64,000 nucleotides of DNA. Source: Eutrophovita brisbanensis (GTDB taxonomy: Bacteria > Pseudomonadota > Gammaproteobacteria > Burkholderiales > Eutrophovitaceae). The notes beneath the pieces were generated by a model that saw only the letters and a list, made by a program, of their open reading frames with translations, had not been told where the DNA came from and did no database searches. Shown piece after piece: positions 60,622-64,000 of the stretch. How positions within the stretch are numbered: position 1 is the first letter of the stretch; every line of letters starts with the position of its first letter. Position numbers and translations under genes: made by a program. The DNA lies in NCBI GenBank assembly GCA_038147395.1, contig JAYQTM010000001.1, forward strand, positions 372,001 to 436,000. The letters are read 5' to 3'.

Positions 60622-60629
60622 TTGACGGG

Positions 60630-61448
60630 TTATTTCTGGCAGTTTGGACAGTAAAAGGTCGAGCGTTGTCCGACGATGGTCACTTTGATTGGCCTTGTGC
60701 ACACGCGACACGGCTCGTCGTTGCGCCCATAAACCATGTATTCGTTTTGGAAGTAGCCCGTTGACCCATCAGTGCGGTAAAAGTCTTTCAAGCTACTTCC
60801 ACCAGCATCTATTGCTCGAGCGAGTATGTCCCTGATGCAAACGCTCAAAACAGCAAGTTTATTTTTACTCAGCGTACTTGATTTTTTTGTGGGTCGAATA
60901 CCAGCGCAAAACAGTGCTTCGTTTGCGTAAATGTTACCGACGCCAGTGACGACATGGTGATTCATGATGTGAGATTTTATGGCTGAGTGTTTATTCCTAG
61001 TCGTTCGGTAGAGTAAGTTTCCATCAAACGTTGTATCAAATGGTTCAGGCCCGAGTCGACACAGAAGTGGGTGTTCACTCGGATGGCTCGACGTCCAAAT
61101 GATTGCACCAAATTTACGTGGATCTCGGTATCTGATGATTGTCCCATTCTCGAGACGCATGTCGAAATGGTCGTGTTTCTCCGGCTCTGATGGTTTTCTC
61201 CGGATAACCCGTAAGCTCCCTGACATCCCCAAATGGACGATCAGCCAACTGGTCGTGCAATTAATCAAAATGTATTTAGCTCGACGCTCGACCGATTTGA
61301 TAGTCGCTCCTTTGAGCTTTTGGTCAAGATCTTTGTCGATGGGCCAACGAAGTTTTGGTACGCGCACTATCAGACTGGCGATCGTTTGTCCGCGCATAAA
61401 CGGTTCGACCCCACGAGTCGTGATTTCTACTTCCGGTAATTCAGGCAT
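60630..61448 (-). CDS. mutM: Formamidopyrimidine-DNA glycosylase
   Basis: A base-excision repair enzyme removing 8-oxoguanine and formamidopyrimidines. The N-terminal PELPEVE gives the catalytic Pro and Glu; the conserved Lys lies in RRAKYILI near 57. HLGMSGSLRVI near 72-82, IMNHHVVTGVGNIYANEALF near 162-181, and the C-terminal zinc finger CRVC...QRSTFYCPNC complete the family. 272 residues. It lies 20 bases after the DUF4340 gene in the same direction. Confidence 0.96.
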   Translation of the reverse strand: MPELPEVEITTRGVEPFMRGQTIASLIVRVPKLRWPIDKDLDQKLKGATIKSVERRAKYILINCTTSWLIVHLGMSGSLRVIRRKPSEPEKHDHFDMRLENGTIIRYRDPRKFGAIIWTSSHPSEHPLLCRLGPEPFDTTFDGNLLYRTTRNKHSAIKSHIMNHHVVTGVGNIYANEALFCAGIRPTKKSSTLSKNKLAVLSVCIRDILARAIDAGGSSLKDFYRTDGSTGYFQNEYMVYGRNDEPCRVCTRPIKVTIVGQRSTFYCPNCQK

Positions 61449-61468
61449 TACTCAGTGAGTTTGAGTGG

Positions 61469-62338
61469 CTACAGAGTCTTGCCAACTTCGCGTGGGTCTA
61501 ACAGGCGACTCCCGGCATCTCGCCCGACTCGATACATGACATCCTCATCAGAGCGTTTCAGTAAATATCCGTCCTGATCGGCATAGATAGAGAATGTGGT
61601 TGATGAATCGTTCGAGAACTCAATCTGTATGGTCTGCAATGGGTCACCGTCTGGAGCCAATGACCGAAGTATTTTTGTGGCAGCAGTTGTTCGCCATTCA
61701 GCTGCCCAAACTTGTAAGACGGATGCATTGATCGGTTCGTTACTGGAATAGCCAACCAGGGACCATGTATTTTCGTCATTTTTTTCAGCCGCCCAGTTTT
61801 TTGAAATAAATCGAGTGGGGTATTCGTCTCGACTAAGTATTTTTCGGTCTAATATCATCATGACCTCATAGGGCAGGTTGTAGCCATAATGAGTCTTGAC
61901 TAACAATGTATCTCCGTTGGCTCGCACGTATTGCTCGTTAGTGACTTCATTGATGCTGCCAAATTCAATGACCTGGCCGTCGATTTTAACTGTGTAAGCT
62001 GGAGGGTTAAATCCGAAATCACCGGTGGCGTTGATCGCGTTTTGTTCGGAGATACTGATCAGGTCTAAGATGAGTTTTATCGCTTCTTGATTCGCTCTCG
62101 CTCTAAATGGATCCGATAAATTCCAAGTTGAATTTTCTCGAAAAAGCTTTAATGTAAATTCATCAGATTTTTGTACTTCTAATGTCTGGACCTCGGACTT
62201 GACCAATCCGAGCACACTCTGGGGTTCTTCTTTTTTCTTATCTTCTCCAAGCAATAAATATCCGCCCAAAAGACCCAATACTGCAACCAAAATGAGGTTT
62301 AGGATCAGTCTTGATCTCATGCTTGCCGTCGCCTCCAC
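61469..62338 (-). CDS. DUF4340 domain protein, ABC-transport linked
   Basis: A 289-residue protein with an N-terminal membrane helix (LILNLILVAVLGLLGGYLLL, about 11-30) and a periplasmic domain of the DUF4340 family (FGSINEVTNEQYVRANGDTL near 123-142 matches its tandem segments). These proteins occur next to GldG-type ABC transporter subunits. Its start overlaps the GldG gene by 22 bases, tying it to that complex. Function unknown. Confidence 0.8.
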   Translation of the reverse strand: MEATASMRSRLILNLILVAVLGLLGGYLLLGEDKKKEEPQSVLGLVKSEVQTLEVQKSDEFTLKLFRENSTWNLSDPFRARANQEAIKLILDLISISEQNAINATGDFGFNPPAYTVKIDGQVIEFGSINEVTNEQYVRANGDTLLVKTHYGYNLPYEVMMILDRKILSRDEYPTRFISKNWAAEKNDENTWSLVGYSSNEPINASVLQVWAAEWRTTAATKILRSLAPDGDPLQTIQIEFSNDSSTTFSIYADQDGYLLKRSDEDVMYRVGRDAGSRLLDPREVGKTL

Positions 62339-63660
62339 CAGATAATTACTCCAGCAAGCAGCAATCCAAGTGGCAATACGAATAGAAACCCTGAAACGAT
62401 GAGTGACACCGCAATTGGAGGGAGGTTGAGGGTCATGTCCATTCTAATTTTTGGCTCTATGGATATTAGCGAATCGTCGCCTGAAATCCAATTAACTATG
62501 TTGGATACGAGGTCTGCGTTTCCCAGTGAAGCTAAGTACTCGTTTGAAAATGCTCGTCCAGATCCGACGACGACCACCCTCTGGCGCTTCTCGCCTATCT
62601 CTCTCTCTAAGGCGGCAGCGATGATCGCGGGTCCTTTGATATCACGCGCTTCATCATAAGTCGCGTTTTTTACGCCCTCGGTCTCAATCCATCCATCAGG
62701 AGCAACTTCGACTAAGGGGGTAAAGCTGAAACTTCCGCTTCCCTTATCGAGTATGCCACGGGAGTAAGGGAAAACCGTATTGACACTCATCGGTTTGGTG
62801 ATGGCGTGATCGCCATATGATTGTGCCAACGCAAAAGATGCAGGCAATCTTTGGACTCGCGCACTGGGGTCCATGACGATGCCTTCAGGGAGTTTAATGC
62901 CCAGGTAGTCAGCGATCTGGTCAAGCCCGCCGGTTGAGTTATGGTCTACGAGCCATAACATGTTAAGGCCATTATCCAAGTGCCTTTGAACGCGTTTTAC
63001 TTCTCCGGGCAAAAGTGCCACGGTCGGCGCGGATATAATCAGAGCCGATTCATTAGGGTCGATATCATCTCCGGAAGCGAAGTTCAGTACATCAAGCTTA
63101 AAGCCTTTGTTTGAGAGTTTTTTGGCAAGGTCGCTGAGGTCTTTGCCCCCTTGTCTGGCGAAATCTCCCTCACCGTGTCCGGTAAGTGCGGTGACTGAGC
63201 GTTGACTCGTTCTCATTAAGCGCATCAGTAAGTTGGTTAGATCTTGCTCGTTGAGCGATTTGAGCCTATCGCTTCTTCCTCCTAAGCTGATGATGAGTTC
63301 GCCGTTAACTGATACACCAGCTTGCTTGGCGGCAAAAGGGTCCTCTCTTGGATCTATAAACCTAATCTGAATATCAGATTTCTCAAGTTGATACGGCGTT
63401 AAAAAATCGATGATTGGTTGCCGAAGGTCACCGTCAGCGTCAGTTGTGACAAATGCTGATATCGATATTGGTCCTTGAATCTTTTGCAGAATATCTAAGG
63501 TCTCAGAAGATAGCGTATTACGCTGACTGTATGTCATGTCCCATCGCATATTGCTTTTTTCAGCGGCGATTAAAAGTACGGTAGCGATACCTAAAATGAG
63601 GGCGACAAACAGTCCGTTTTGTATTAACAGTTGAAGGCGAAACCTGGCTGTAATTTTCAT
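62317..63660 (-). CDS. GldG-like ABC-type substrate-binding component
   Basis: A 447-residue protein of the GldG/ABC-type uncharacterised family. An N-terminal membrane helix (about 12-32), a periplasmic body with ALTGHGEGDFARQGGKDLSDLA near 158-179 and LIISAPTVALLPGEVKRVQRHLDNG near 208-232, and a C-terminal helix (about 418-440) ending in WWRRRQA. In gliding Bacteroidetes GldG is part of an ABC system for motility; in gammaproteobacteria this family is not linked to gliding and its role is unknown. It overlaps both neighbours. Confidence 0.85.
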   Translation of the reverse strand: MKITARFRLQLLIQNGLFVALILGIATVLLIAAEKSNMRWDMTYSQRNTLSSETLDILQKIQGPISISAFVTTDADGDLRQPIIDFLTPYQLEKSDIQIRFIDPREDPFAAKQAGVSVNGELIISLGGRSDRLKSLNEQDLTNLLMRLMRTSQRSVTALTGHGEGDFARQGGKDLSDLAKKLSNKGFKLDVLNFASGDDIDPNESALIISAPTVALLPGEVKRVQRHLDNGLNMLWLVDHNSTGGLDQIADYLGIKLPEGIVMDPSARVQRLPASFALAQSYGDHAITKPMSVNTVFPYSRGILDKGSGSFSFTPLVEVAPDGWIETEGVKNATYDEARDIKGPAIIAAALEREIGEKRQRVVVVGSGRAFSNEYLASLGNADLVSNIVNWISGDDSLISIEPKIRMDMTLNLPPIAVSLIVSGFLFVLPLGLLLAGVIIWWRRRQA

Positions 63661-64000
63661 GCGCTTAGTCGCTCCGAATCTAATTTTCTAATAGAAAGTC
63701 CTATGAATACGGCCGTTGATATAACGAAAAACATAACGTCAGCAAGAGCGATGTACCCATCCATGAAGCCTTCGAAGCGTTTCAATATAGACACGAAATT
63801 AAGCCAACTGTCGGGATTTGATGCCGCAAGTCCAATAACCCAAAATCCAAGAAAAACAGCAAGAGTAAGAACAGCTGCGACGACTGGGTGGTTGGTGAGG
63901 CATGAGATAAAGATTCCGATTGCGGAAAACGTCATCCCCAACAGGAGAAGGCCCAGTAGGTTCGTGACGACAAGACCGATATCGATTGAACCTCCGGCGA
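63657..64000 (-). CDS. ABC-2 type permease, partial (cut by window edge)
   Basis: The C-terminal part of a membrane permease, open to the end of the window. The visible 114 codons hold three to four membrane segments (GLVVTNLLGLLLLGMTFSAI, AAVLTLAVFLGFWVIGLAAS, ALADVMFFVISTAVFIGLSI), separated by a loop NPDSWLNFVSILKRFEGF. It overlaps the GldG-like gene by four bases (ATGA). Probably a GldF-type permease; the ATPase subunit would lie further on in the neighbouring sequence. Confidence 0.8.
   Translation of the reverse strand, partial: AGGSIDIGLVVTNLLGLLLLGMTFSAIGIFISCLTNHPVVAAVLTLAVFLGFWVIGLAASNPDSWLNFVSILKRFEGFMDGYIALADVMFFVISTAVFIGLSIRKLDSERLSA

Noticed and set aside
1..64000. tRNA, rRNA, CRISPR arrays, insertion sequences, prophage genes
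   Set aside because: I looked through the intergenic gaps and gene content and saw none; the gaps are short and the genes are core functions.

Overview
The window looks like chromosomal core DNA from a free-living, aerobic, Gram-negative gammaproteobacterium, probably marine and related to the Pseudomonadales/Oceanospirillales. The reasons are its outer-membrane biogenesis genes (porin, lptFG, Kdo and heptose transferases), an aa3-type cytochrome oxidase cluster, NtrBC/sigma-54 nitrogen control, and gene orders I recall from Pseudomonas: ruvX-pyrR-pyrB-pyrC', rpoH-ftsX-ftsE-ftsY-M16-M16-rsmD-coaD-fdx-mutM, and coxBA-ctaG-coxC-DUF2909-surf1-ctaB-sco. I see no tRNA, rRNA, insertion sequence, prophage or CRISPR array. 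No gap between genes exceeds about 235 bases.

Layout. 0-1.3 kb: a porin gene broken by several frameshifts, with its terminator. 1.3-9 kb: valS, holC and pepA on the minus strand, then lptF-lptG and an RDD membrane protein. 9-14.4 kb: ruvX, pyrR, pyrB, an inactive dihydroorotase-like subunit, and oligopeptidase A. 14.4-20.7 kb: xthA, the glnA-ntrB-ntrC nitrogen module with a readable sigma-54 promoter and NtrC site, a frameshifted rhodanese, and uppP. 20.7-31 kb: thiC, 5-formyl-THF cyclo-ligase, and a lipopolysaccharide core block (waaA, waaC, a GT17 enzyme, three GT2 enzymes, an unrecognised GT-like protein, a second heptosyltransferase). 31-34 kb: lipA-lipB-ybeD plus a PBP5-like protein that has lost all its catalytic motifs. 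34-45 kb: argB, a HAD phosphatase, slmA, moeB, ctpA, envC, gpmA, yibN-grxC-secB-gpsA, trmL, a methyltransferase and DUF2244. 45-53 kb: the cytochrome c oxidase structural and assembly genes. 53-64 kb: rpoH behind a perfect CIRCE operator, ftsX-ftsE-ftsY, two M16 peptidase-like proteins, rsmD, coaD, a ferredoxin, mutM, and an ABC-2/GldG/DUF4340 system cut by the window edge.

How the genes connect. The oxidase block holds all three catalytic subunits (CoxB with a fused cytochrome c domain, CoxA, CoxC), CuB and CuA insertion factors (CtaG, Sco), Surf1, heme O synthase and several small membrane proteins. The heme A synthase gene (ctaA) expected before ctaB is absent. glnA carries its own NtrC-dependent promoter and lies just upstream of the ntrBC genes that activate it, with a strong stem-loop between them. 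The envelope genes (lptFG, uppP, waa block, envC, ctpA, slmA, ftsEX) form a broad cell-wall and division complement.

The strongest observations are: (1) a perfect CIRCE (HrcA) operator directly in front of rpoH, suggesting the heat-shock sigma factor is itself under HrcA control; (2) a DacA/PBP5 homologue in the usual lipB-ybeD-dacA position with SxxK, SxN and KTG all replaced; (3) loss of ctaA from an otherwise complete oxidase cluster; (4) a set of single-base frameshifts (porin, valS, lptG, a rhodanese, a heptosyltransferase), nearly all needing removal of one base, which look more like sequencing insertions than real decay.
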